NCBI GenBank assembly: GCA_046349155.1
Contig: JAXMCW010000004.1
Location: 62,001 to 126,000 of the forward strand
DNA from: Alsobacter sp046349155
GTDB lineage: Bacteria > Pseudomonadota > Alphaproteobacteria > Rhizobiales > Beijerinckiaceae
Direction: 5' to 3'
DNA length: 64,000 nt
A program made the translations under genes and the position numbers. Position 1 is the first letter of the stretch; every line of letters starts with the position of its first letter. Shown here in pieces: positions 1 to 8,700 of this stretch. The notes beneath the pieces are model-generated. The model did not search any database. It saw only the letters and a list, made by a program, of their open reading frames with translations, and was not told where the DNA came from.

Positions 1-311
1 CGGTAGAGACCTGTCGCGGTGCGCCCTCCCAGGACGAGAAAGGCCCCGGCCTTGGTGCGCGCGAGAGCGGGCGTGGGCAGCCCGAGGAGCCGGCGCGGGC
101 TCGAGCTGTGCAGGATGCGAGCCTTGAGCCCGATCAGCTTGGCTGCGCGAACGAGATCCTCCGCCTCCGCGTGGCGATCCGCCCCGAGCGCGAGTTCGCG
201 GGCGAGCTGTGCGGGATCTGCGGGGATGCGGAAATAGGCGGCGACACCCGCCAGACCACGGAGCCCGGAATCTGGCCCACGCGACCGCTCTTCACCAGGA
301 CTGACGAACAT
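1..311 (-). CDS. Type I secretion ABC transporter, N-terminal part (cut by window edge)
   Basis: Reading leftwards from the ATG at 311, 103 codons stay open to the window edge. The visible protein starts MFVSPGEERSRG. It then shows the fold pattern of the peptidase-C39-like domain of HlyB/RtxB-type exporters: GLRGLAGVAAYFRIP, then ADPAQLARELAL, then EDLVRAAKLIGLKARIL, then LPTPALARTK. The position that holds the catalytic Cys in true C39 peptidases has no Cys here. This fits the non-proteolytic C39-like domain that binds unfolded RTX substrates. The membrane and ATPase domains would lie outside the window. The family call rests on domain pattern only. The gene diverges from the P450 gene and probably belongs to a protein-secretion unit rather than to the capsule locus. 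Confidence 0.72.
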   Translation of the reverse strand, partial: MFVSPGEERSRGPDSGLRGLAGVAAYFRIPADPAQLARELALGADRHAEAEDLVRAAKLIGLKARILHSSSPRRLLGLPTPALARTKAGAFLVLGGRTATGLY

Positions 312-740
312 CCGACCGACTTTGGCAATCAACGAGACAAGGGATGCTGAAAAACGGCCCGGACCGCGAATAAACGAAAAGCAACCGGGCGACCACGTTG
401 TAGACCACGCGCCGTCCGGCGTGAAGCCGGACCGTGCGAGATCCCTTAACGGGAGGTTCTCGCTCGCGGAGTCCGTGACGACGAGATCGGGGCCAACGTG
501 CCCGGTGGCCGCCCGCGCCGCGGTCCAGTCGGCCACGCCGCCGTCGGGATCTGAAGGCATTCCCTTCCGGTCTTGTCTCGCACCCTGGCAGCCGCGCACG
601 GGCGAAGGCCCTTCATGGGGGCCCCGCTCGCATTCTCGCCGCCACGCGACTGTTCCTGACGTCGAACGATAGTGCGGAGGTCTCGTTTTTCGTGTACGGG
701 AAGCGCTTTGCTGCGACCTGTTTCGAGTGATCGTTTTTCC
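312..740. other. Intergenic region between T1SS gene and P450 gene
   Basis: This 429-base divergent spacer has no convincing gene. Short open frames exist on both strands but have unnatural Arg/Pro-rich compositions. An imperfect hairpin lies at 436-463: outer arms GCGAGA/TCTCGC, inner arms TCCC/GGGA, loop TTAAC, and a three-base bulge. It could be a leader structure for the P450 transcript, but there is no T-tract. No clear sigma-70 promoter could be assigned. Confidence 0.4.
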
Positions 741-2144
741 ATGGTCTTGACGTTCCGGCCGCCAGTGCTCGAGACCGCGGCTCGCGACTATTTCGAGCCG
801 GCCCGGCCGACGCCCCTCGATCGCGCACCCACACGCTGGCAACTCGTGCGCCGGGCACGCGACAATCTCGTGTCCTGTTGGATGGAGGAGCACTACCGCA
901 CGGGCGTGTGGTCCTTCCGTGTACTCGGGCGGCAGGTCGTCGTCGCCAATGAGCCGGAAGCCGTGAAGACGGTGCTGGCGTCTTCGGGCCCCCTGTTCGA
1001 ACGAAAGGCGCCGCCGATGCGGCGGGCGCTCGAAGTGCTGCTCGGCGATGGCCTGTTCATCTCCGACGGCGAGACCTGGCGCCGGCGCCGCCCGCTGGTC
1101 GCCGACATCGTCCACAAGAACCGGGTGCCCGTCTTCGCGCCGACCATGGAGGATGCTGCCCTGGGACTGGCGCGGCGCTGGGGGCAGCGTCCTCCCGGCA
1201 CCGTCTTCGACGCCTTCACCGACATGGCTGAACTCACCGCGGAGATCATCGCCCGCGCAGTCTTCGGCCGCCATCTGGAGCCGCGCCGGGCGGTAGCCAT
1301 CGTCGCGGGCTTCGGCCGCTACCAATCGCAGGTCGACAACTTCAACCTGGGCTATTTCCTGGGGAGCGACGAGGGCTGGCCTGTCTGGCGCGGCCTTCGC
1401 TTGAGATCCTCCACGCGGCAGGTGCACGCCGCCATCGATGCGGTGCTGCGCGAGCATCTCGAGGGCCATGGCGACGAGGGATCCATGGTCGCCTCGCTGT
1501 TGCGGCTGCGCGATCGGCGACCCGAGCTCGGACTTGGCATCGACGCCCTGCGCAACGAGGCGGCAACGATCTTCATGGCCGGCCACGAGACGACCGCCGC
1601 CACCCTGACCTGGGTCTGGTATCTCCTCGCCGGCGCTCCCTGGGTGGAGGCGGCCTTGCATGCCGAACTCGAGGCGGTGCTCGGCGAGCGGGCCCCGACA
1701 TTCGCAGACGTGCCGCGGCTCGCATGGTGTCGAGCCATCGTGGAGGAGGCCCTTCGGCTCTATCCGCCGGTGCCGATGCTTCCGCGGCAAGCGGCGGCCG
1801 CAACGCGGATCGGCAGCGCCGCAGTCGACAAAGCCGCCTTGGTGCTGGTCTCACCCTGGCTGCTGCACCGGGCGGTCGATCTCTGGCACAAGCCCGAGCG
1901 ATTCATGCCCGAGCGGTTCCTCGGCGCGGACAGGCCGAAGCCCTATTCGTACATTCCGTTCTCCGCAGGAACCCGCATTTGCGCGGGACTGACCTTCGGC
2001 CTGTCCGAAAGCGTGCTCTGCCTCGCGGTCCTGGCGCGTCGCTTCAGCGTGCGACTGGCGCCGGGCGCCCGGGTGGAACCCGTATGCCGTCTCACGTTGC
2101 GGCCGCGCGGCGGCCTCCCCGTCATCGCGACCCCCAGGCCGTGA
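741..2144 (+). CDS. Cytochrome P450
   Basis: This is a 467-residue cytochrome P450 monooxygenase, close to the usual family length. The I-helix oxygen-binding motif AGHETT is near residue 280. The K-helix ExxR (EALR) is near 335. The haem-ligand loop PFSAGTRICAG has its Cys near 414. The ATG at 741 was preferred over the upstream in-frame GTG at 672, because family homology begins around residue 5 (FRPPVLE) and the extra 23 residues look non-coding. There is no membrane anchor, so it is probably a soluble class I enzyme needing separate ferredoxin partners, none of which is in the window. It is coupled by a GTGA overlap to an LpxL-family acyltransferase and faces a polyketide synthase cluster. 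Oxidation of a fatty or polyketide chain is therefore the favoured, but inferred, role. Confidence 0.9.
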   Translation: MVLTFRPPVLETAARDYFEPARPTPLDRAPTRWQLVRRARDNLVSCWMEEHYRTGVWSFRVLGRQVVVANEPEAVKTVLASSGPLFERKAPPMRRALEVLLGDGLFISDGETWRRRRPLVADIVHKNRVPVFAPTMEDAALGLARRWGQRPPGTVFDAFTDMAELTAEIIARAVFGRHLEPRRAVAIVAGFGRYQSQVDNFNLGYFLGSDEGWPVWRGLRLRSSTRQVHAAIDAVLREHLEGHGDEGSMVASLLRLRDRRPELGLGIDALRNEAATIFMAGHETTAATLTWVWYLLAGAPWVEAALHAELEAVLGERAPTFADVPRLAWCRAIVEEALRLYPPVPMLPRQAAAATRIGSAAVDKAALVLVSPWLLHRAVDLWHKPERFMPERFLGADRPKPYSYIPFSAGTRICAGLTFGLSESVLCLAVLARRFSVRLAPGARVEPVCRLTLRPRGGLPVIATPRP

Positions 2145-3004
2145 CCCGCCTGCGCGACGCCCTCGGCACAGGGGCCAAGCTCCTGTCCTTCCATGCGGCC
2201 CGGCTCCTGCCGACCGACGCCGTTTCGGCACTGGGCGGCGCCGTCGTGCGCTGGAGCGTGCCCCGCAATCGGCCGGCGATCGTCGAGGGCGCGCGACGCA
2301 ACCTGCGCGCGCTCAGGCCCGATCTCCACGACCGTGAAGTGGACGACCTCGTCCTGCGTTTCCTCGACAATGTCGGTCGGATCATGGCGGAGTTCGCCGT
2401 GCTGGACCGCATCCTCCCCGAAGGCCGCGTCACGGTCAGCCCCGATTACGACAGGCTGATCCGCGGCCTCGACGGGCCGGCCATCGCGCTGGGATTGCAT
2501 ACCGGCAACTGGGAGATCGGCGCGGCCCTGGCCCGGCCCGGCGTCGCGCTGGCGTCGCTGTCGATCGAGCCGGATCACCCCGGCGAGAGGCTGATCGCGT
2601 CGCGTGTCCGCGCGTCTCTCGGGCTCGAGGTGTTCCCCACGAGCCTGAGAGGCCTGCGGGACGCCCGGGCTTGGCTCGCCGACACGTCAGGGCCGCGGAT
2701 GCTCGCGATCTTCGGCGACGAAACGCGACAGCTACGCCTGATGGCGCCCCTCTTCGGCCGGCCCGTCAACCTGAAAGGGAACCTCGCGCTTGTCGCCAAG
2801 CTCTCGCGTCGGTGCCGGGCGCCGATCTTCCTGTACCACGTTGAGCGCACGCGGGGGTGCCGCTTCGTCCTGCACGTGTCTCCGCTCGTGCACCTCGCCG
2901 AGGGGGGCTGCCTGCCGGAGGACGTCGGCGTCCTCAACGCATTGATCGAACCGGTGATCCGCGCCCGGCTCGAACAATGGCATTTTCTCGACAATCCGTA
3001 TTGA
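2141..3004 (+). CDS. LpxL/HtrB-family lipid acyltransferase
   Basis: This 287-residue member of the lysophospholipid/lipid A acyltransferase family transfers an acyl chain from an acyl-ACP to a lipid acceptor at the inner membrane. The HX4D/E catalytic motif is present as HTGNWE near residue 120. It is followed by the family-typical RGLRDARAWL and FGDETR segments. The GTG at 2141 overlaps the P450 stop (GTGA), which supports translational coupling and this start. An upstream extension of the same frame would run inside the P450 gene and is not homologous. The usual strong N-terminal transmembrane helix of LpxL is not obvious. Its place beside a polyketide and capsule cluster suggests acylation of a capsule lipid anchor instead of lipid A. 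That is an inference; a lipid A role is the alternative. Confidence 0.82.
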   Translation: MTRLRDALGTGAKLLSFHAARLLPTDAVSALGGAVVRWSVPRNRPAIVEGARRNLRALRPDLHDREVDDLVLRFLDNVGRIMAEFAVLDRILPEGRVTVSPDYDRLIRGLDGPAIALGLHTGNWEIGAALARPGVALASLSIEPDHPGERLIASRVRASLGLEVFPTSLRGLRDARAWLADTSGPRMLAIFGDETRQLRLMAPLFGRPVNLKGNLALVAKLSRRCRAPIFLYHVERTRGCRFVLHVSPLVHLAEGGCLPEDVGVLNALIEPVIRARLEQWHFLDNPY

Positions 3005-3024
3005 GCGACTCCGCTTCGAGTGAC

Positions 3025-4302
3025 TCAGTCGGGTACGCCCGAGGCGAGCGCCGTGGCCAGGCGCGGCGGCGGGTCCACGAAGGCGCCGGGCTCGTTGACC
3101 CGGTTCTCAAGAATGCGGCTCACCATCGTGTCGATCGCCAGCCGTCGGCCTTCCGGGACATAGAACGAACCCGCGACCTGGACGGTGTGGGCCAGGACGC
3201 GCACGAAATCGCTCGCGAGCGCAGCATCGACGGGCTCCGGCCGCGTCCAGAAGCTCTCCAGCGGTCCCTGGTGCGTCAGACCGGGGATGTCGTACACGGC
3301 GGCCCCCAGCGCCTTCACGGGCCGGCCGGCCCGGATGGCGTGCAGGCCGACGGTCGAGTTCACCAGCACCACGCCGCGGCAGGCGCGCAGCAATGCGGCA
3401 AGATCGCCGCCATCGACGGTGGCGACCCGCTCCGACAGGCCGTGGCCCAGGGCCAGGGAGGCTGCTGTCCGAGCCCAGTCCACGAGGCCGACATCGAGGG
3501 GATGGACCTTCAGGAGCAGATTCAGATCGGGCGGCGCATGCCGGGCGAACGAGGCGAACACCGCATCGAGCATATCGCGCAGGTCGCGCCAAGGCGAGTT
3601 CCAGCGGATCTGCGAGTCCGTCTGCAACTGGAGCGGCAGCAGCACGAAGGGCCAGCCGCCACCCGCGGCGCGCGCCAGCACGCGGGCGTCGTCGGCGTGT
3701 CGGCTCCATTGCCTGCGCCAGCGCAGGATGGTGCTGGCATAGTCGATGATCGGGTTCACGCTGCTCTGCGTGGAGTAGAAAGGATAGAATGGGCGCAGGA
3801 CCTCGTTTGCGACGACGAAGAGCGTCTCGGAGAGCGCTTCCGTCGCCGTCCGGTGCGCGAAGGTCGGCGCCGGGAGCGTTTCGGGGAGGTTGCCGGCGAG
3901 CCTTCGAATGGTTGCGGGGTCATTGGGAACATGAGAGCGGGCGCCCATGCCGCCACGCTCCAGCGTGAGCCATCCTGGCCTGAGATAGCCGAACTCGATG
4001 ACGAAGAACCCAAGGCCGAGGCGACGGGCCAGCCGGCCGGCGTCGCGATGATAAGGCTGCTGGTCGCCGTAGACGACGATGTCCGTGATGGCCTCGCGGG
4101 AGACGAGCCGCGTCAGCCAATCGCCCCATCCGCGAAGGCGGCCGCGATAAGACACGGCCGCCCCCTTCCAGGCGAGGCGGTCCCCCGGGCATAGCAGCAC
4201 GCGGCGCACGTCTGCGCCCTCACGGCGGAAGGCCAGGCCGAGTTCGTGCCAGAACGGTGTCGGCGGGCCCTGCAGCAGGAGGATACGGCGGGAGGCCTTC
4301 AT
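3025..4302 (-). CDS. rkpJ: KpsS-like capsule polysaccharide biosynthesis protein (RkpJ-type)
   Basis: This 425-residue protein belongs to the Capsule_synth (KpsS/KpsC/LipB) family. Members are beta-Kdo transferases that build the linker between a lipid acceptor and the capsule chain at the cytoplasmic membrane. Visible family features are the N-terminal LLLQGPPTPFWHELGLAFRR, the central LLPLQLQTDSQI block, the LLKVHPLD motif and VLVNSTVGLHAI. The start at 4302 overlaps the stop of the upstream alpha-oxoamine synthase gene by ATGA. It is the last gene of the minus-strand PKS operon. It ends 20 bases from the acyltransferase stop, so the two runs converge. No KpsC partner is in the window. The match to rhizobial RkpJ is by family and gene order. 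Confidence 0.85.
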   Translation of the reverse strand: MKASRRILLLQGPPTPFWHELGLAFRREGADVRRVLLCPGDRLAWKGAAVSYRGRLRGWGDWLTRLVSREAITDIVVYGDQQPYHRDAGRLARRLGLGFFVIEFGYLRPGWLTLERGGMGARSHVPNDPATIRRLAGNLPETLPAPTFAHRTATEALSETLFVVANEVLRPFYPFYSTQSSVNPIIDYASTILRWRRQWSRHADDARVLARAAGGGWPFVLLPLQLQTDSQIRWNSPWRDLRDMLDAVFASFARHAPPDLNLLLKVHPLDVGLVDWARTAASLALGHGLSERVATVDGGDLAALLRACRGVVLVNSTVGLHAIRAGRPVKALGAAVYDIPGLTHQGPLESFWTRPEPVDAALASDFVRVLAHTVQVAGSFYVPEGRRLAIDTMVSRILENRVNEPGAFVDPPPRLATALASGVPD

Positions 4303-5735
4303 GCGGAGGCGGCGCCACCCAGCGGGGTGAGGCCTGCGAACCGGCCAAGCGCGCCACCCCGGCGCATCAGGCTATCCAGCTCTTCCGACAGGATGGCCAC
4401 GGCCGTGCGGATCTGTTCGGGCGTATGATCCGCCGAGACGAAGAAGCGCAGCCGCGCCCCGTTTTCCGGAACGCCCGGAGGCACGACCGGGAACGCGTTG
4501 ACGCCTCGGTCCAGCAGGCGCTCCGCCAGGACGACCGTGTCGGCGGAATTGCGGACCAGGATGGGAACGATCCCGAATCCCCAGCTCAGACCGGTGTCGA
4601 ATCCGCTCGACCGGGCCGTGTGCCAAAGCAGTCGGCTGTTCCGCCTGAGGCGGGCTACGCGCTCCGGCTCGCGCCTCATCAGCTCGAGGGCCGTCAGGGA
4701 GGCCGCGGTCGCCGGCATGGGAAGGCCCACGCTGTAGACGAGCCCGCTGGCCGTGAACTTCAGCATATCCACCAGGGCCCGGCAGCCGGCAACGTACCCG
4801 CCGCAGCTCACCAGCGACTTCGAGAGGGTGCCCATCCAGATGTCGACATCACGCGGATCGATTCCCGCATGTTCGCCGGCTCCGTGTCCCCGCTCGCCCA
4901 GGACGCCGAGGCCATGCGCGTCGTCCACCATCAGCCAGCACCCGAAGCGCGACTTGAGAGCGACGAGTCCGGAGAGGTCGGCGCCGTCCCCGTCCATGGA
5001 GAACAATCCCTCGGTCACGATCAGGACGCGCTTGAAGCGGTCGCGTTCGCGTTCGAGCATGTCGGCGAGGGCCCGGTGGTCGTTGTGCGGGAAGCTTCGC
5101 CTCGCCGCGCCGGAAAGTTGTGCGCCCACCTGCACGCAATTATGGACGAATGCGTCCATCAGCACGAGGTCGTTCGGCCCCACGAGGGCCGCGATCGTCG
5201 AGACCGCCGTGGCGTGCCCGCTGACAAACAGCGCACAATCCTCCGAGTCGTAGAGGCTGGCGAGCGCGCGTTCCAGTTCGCGATGAAGAGCCCGTTCGCC
5301 GGCCGTCATGCGACTGCCGGAGACGCTGGTACCCCATTCGCGGGCCGCCCGGGCGACTGCCTTCGTGATCGCCGCGTGTCCGTTCAGGCCCAGATAATCA
5401 TAGGAGGCGAAGTTGATGCAGGCTCGCCCCTCGATCGTCGCCGTTGCTCCGGCCCGCGTGTCGTGAACCCGGTAATAGGGCGCGTCCACGCCCAACATGC
5501 CTGCCAGGGCGCGCTGTCGGGCTATGTTGCGATAGGCCGGCAGGGTTTCGAAAGCGGTGTCGAAGCGGGCAGCGCGACTGGAGGCTGTCGCGCTGGCGAC
5601 GAGAACCGGACGCTCCCCGGCGATCCCGCCGGCCGGCGGATCGATGGCGGCGACTGGGCCGGGAGCCGCGGCGATGCTGCTCGCCAGGGCCTGAAGCTCG
5701 GCTTGCGCACTGGCCTGGGGCGGGTCTGAACTCAT
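4299..5735 (-). CDS. rkpG: Alpha-oxoamine synthase (PLP-dependent, RkpG-type)
   Basis: This 478-residue fold-type I PLP enzyme belongs to the family of AONS, KBL and serine palmitoyltransferase. It performs decarboxylative condensation of an amino acid with an acyl thioester. Motifs seen are NFASYDYLGL, the SGSRMTAGE block, the cofactor Asp/His segment VDDAHGLGVLG, and GTLSKSL with the Schiff-base Lys near residue 306. About 90 extra N-terminal residues precede the core. It is joined by ATGA overlaps to the polyketide synthase upstream and the KpsS-like gene downstream. The synthase lacks a thioesterase, so this enzyme is the obvious candidate to release the chain from the ACP as a 2-amino-3-ketone, as described for fungal fumonisin-type pathways. 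The release role is inference; the enzyme family is clear. Confidence 0.9.
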   Translation of the reverse strand: MSSDPPQASAQAELQALASSIAAAPGPVAAIDPPAGGIAGERPVLVASATASSRAARFDTAFETLPAYRNIARQRALAGMLGVDAPYYRVHDTRAGATATIEGRACINFASYDYLGLNGHAAITKAVARAAREWGTSVSGSRMTAGERALHRELERALASLYDSEDCALFVSGHATAVSTIAALVGPNDLVLMDAFVHNCVQVGAQLSGAARRSFPHNDHRALADMLERERDRFKRVLIVTEGLFSMDGDGADLSGLVALKSRFGCWLMVDDAHGLGVLGERGHGAGEHAGIDPRDVDIWMGTLSKSLVSCGGYVAGCRALVDMLKFTASGLVYSVGLPMPATAASLTALELMRREPERVARLRRNSRLLWHTARSSGFDTGLSWGFGIVPILVRNSADTVVLAERLLDRGVNAFPVVPPGVPENGARLRFFVSADHTPEQIRTAVAILSEELDSLMRRGGALGRFAGLTPLGGAASA

Positions 5736-8700
5736 GACGACCTCCTGCGCGGGCCGACCTGCTGGCCGACCCGTTTGTCGACGGCGGCCGCCAGCGCGTC
5801 GACGTCCAGGTGGCCTTCATCGACGGCGTGCGCCGCTCCGAGATCCTTTAGCGTGACCGCGTCCAGCACCGCGCGGTCCTGTCTTGCGGCGTCGCCGGCC
5901 CGCCCCTCTTGCGCGCCGGCGCCTCGACCGCCGTCATCCCGGACGAGACCGGCCAGGATTCGCTCCGCGAGATCGCGCAGCGAGCGACCCGAGATGGACA
6001 TCAGCGGCAGCTCGATGCGGCAGCGCTTCTCGACCTCCATCCTGAGTTCGAGGGCCATGAGGGAGTCCATGCCCAGCTCGTTCAAGGGCTTCAGCGGATC
6101 GATGGACGTGACCGGCAATTGGAGGATCGCGGCCGTCTCCTCGGCCAACATGGACAAGGTTATGGCGAGCGCTTGGTCGGGCCCTGCGCTCTGCAACTGC
6201 CGCACGAAGTCGGCCGCCGCCACGTGCCGACGCGCCTTTCCCTGGTGCGCCATGAGGCCTTCGAAGGCCGGGCTCCGCATCAGGACGAGCCGCTCCGCCG
6301 CCTCGCCGCCCGCAATCTCGCTGACATAGGCCACGGGAGGCGCCGCATCTCCCGCCGCGAGGAGCGCGCCGAGATGGTCCAGCGCCTGTCCGACGGGAAG
6401 TCCGGCGAGTCCGGTGGTTCGTCGCAGGCGGTCTTCGAGGTCGGCGCGCTGCATCATGACGCCCGCACCCGAAATCGCGCCCCAGGCCACGGCGAGGCCT
6501 GGCCGTCCTGCCGCCCGCCGGCGGCGCACCACGCCTTCCATGAAGGCATTGGCGGCCACATACGCCCCCTGGCCGGGATTGCCGATCAGCGTCGTGATCG
6601 ACGAGTAGACGACGAAGAAGTCCAGCGCGCGGTCGCCGAGCGCTCGTTCCAGGGTGAGGATGCCGTCCACTTTGGGGGCGAGCACCGCACGCACGGCGTC
6701 GGAATCGAGTCCCTCGATGAGACCGTCCGACAGGACCATCGCCGTATGCACGACGCCCACGACAGGACCCAGGCGCGCCTCGGCCCGCTTCACGAAGCTT
6801 TCGACGGAATCGGCGTCGGCGAGATCGACGCGATCGACCAGGATTTCGGCTCCGGTCCTGCGGCAGTCGTCGAGCCTGGCTTGGAGTTCCGGGGCGACCT
6901 CACCGCGGCGGGACCCCAGCACGATCCGGCGGGCGCCACGGGCGGCCAGCCAGCAAGCCGTCTCGAAGCCAAAGCCGGATGTCCCGCCAACGATCAGGAT
7001 CGTGTCCCCCGGAGCCCGGAATGGTCTTGCGGGAGCCTGCGCCGGCCGAGCCCGCCCGGCCGGGCGGACGAGGATCTTGCCGACCTGGCCGGCATTCTGC
7101 ATCAGCCGCACCGCCTGGTGCGCGGCCTCGCCGGGAAAGACGCGATGGGGTAACGGTGTCAGTGCCCCTCGTGCGAAGGCCTCGGCCACGGCGTCGATGA
7201 CGGCCGCGGCGTCCGCGGGCCTGCTGGCCAGAACCTCGTCCAGGTCGACATTGGCGTAGGTGACATTGCGCAGAAGCGGACGCAGGCCGACGACCGTGTT
7301 GTCGAGGTAGTCCCGCTTGCCGAGTTCGATGAACCGTCCGAACGGGCGCACGAGCCCCAGGCCCTGGATCATCGCCTCGCCGGCAAGCGAGTTGAGCACC
7401 ACGTCCACGCCGCCCTCGCTGCCGCGGATCTCGTCCGCAAAAGCCAGCGAGCGACTGTCGAAGACAGCATCGGCGCCGGCGAGGCGAGCCACAGTCCGGC
7501 GGTCTTCCGTTCCGGCCGTAGCCAGGATGCGTGCTCCGCGCCCGCGCGCGATCTGGATCGCCGCAAGGCCGACAGCCCCGGCGGCGCCGTGGATCAAGAC
7601 CGTTTCTCCCTTCTCGAGGCGCGCCACCCGGACGAGGGCGTGCCACGCCGTGCAGAAGGCCACCGGAATCGTTCCCCCCTCTTCGAGGGACAATCCCGCA
7701 GGGATCGCCATGGTCGACGCCGCCGGGACCGTCACATGCGACGCAAAGGCGCCCGCCGCGAACCCCATGACGCGATCGCCGGGCTGGAGACGGCTCACGC
7801 CAGGACCAACTGCCGTCACCTCGCCCGAGAACTCGAAGCCGAGCGCCGCGCGCGACAGTCCGGACCCCAGCAGGTCTTCGTCGAGCACCCCGAGCGCAAG
7901 CATCACGTCGCGAAAGTTCAGGCCGGTGGCGGCGACCTTCACGGTGACGTCGCCCTCGCTCGGCGGCCTCAGCGGTTCGAGCTCCCAGACAGCGCCAGCG
8001 AGCTTGCCGGGCTCCGGGAAGCGCAGCCGGGCCGCCTGTCCGTCCGCGGGCGCTCTTGATGACTGGGCTTGGCCAATGCCGGCGCGGGGCACCGCCACAC
8101 CCGCCGGGGTGATCGCGACCTCGGTTTCCCCACCGATCCCCGGCAGGACAGACAGGAGCGCCTGCGCTGCCTCGCGCGGCGTCAACGTGCCGGCAAGGTC
8201 CAGCCTGCGCAGGTCGACGGTCGGAAACTCGTTGGCCGCCACGCGGCAGAAGGCCCAGAGCGAGGACGCGACCGCGGCAGGGGCGGCGCCGGTCGCATCG
8301 CGATGCACCCGCCAGAGACCGACCCGGCCTCCGGCCTGCGATACGAGCGCCAAACGTCGGCGCAGATGCTGAAGGCCGCGAAGGATTTGGTCCGAGGGAA
8401 CCCCGTCCGGCTCAATGTCCGCGAGATCGATGATGGTCCGGGCGCCAGGCTCCGCGAGCCAGGCGTCCAGCGCAGGCTCCGTGCTGTCGCCGTCGCCCTC
8501 CTCGAGGACCTGCCAGCCCGCCGGCATGCTGCCGTCCCTCCGAAGGTGATCGGCCAGGGAGCGCCCGAAGGAGCCGGAGCCGCCCGTCAGGACCAGCACG
8601 CGGGCATGTTCGGCCGCGGGCGAGCGTCGCGCGCACGCGATCGACCATCCGCCATCCGGGCTCACGCCGTGTTCGACTGCGTCGAACCCGTCCTGTGACA

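Noticed and set aside
2857..4194. 445-codon plus-strand frame over the KpsS-like gene
   Set aside because: It is the antisense shadow of a clear Capsule_synth protein and has no recognisable motifs.
5775..7153. Long plus-strand frames opposite the PKS ACP and KR domains
   Set aside because: They are shadows of a coding strand with conserved KR, ER and ACP motifs.
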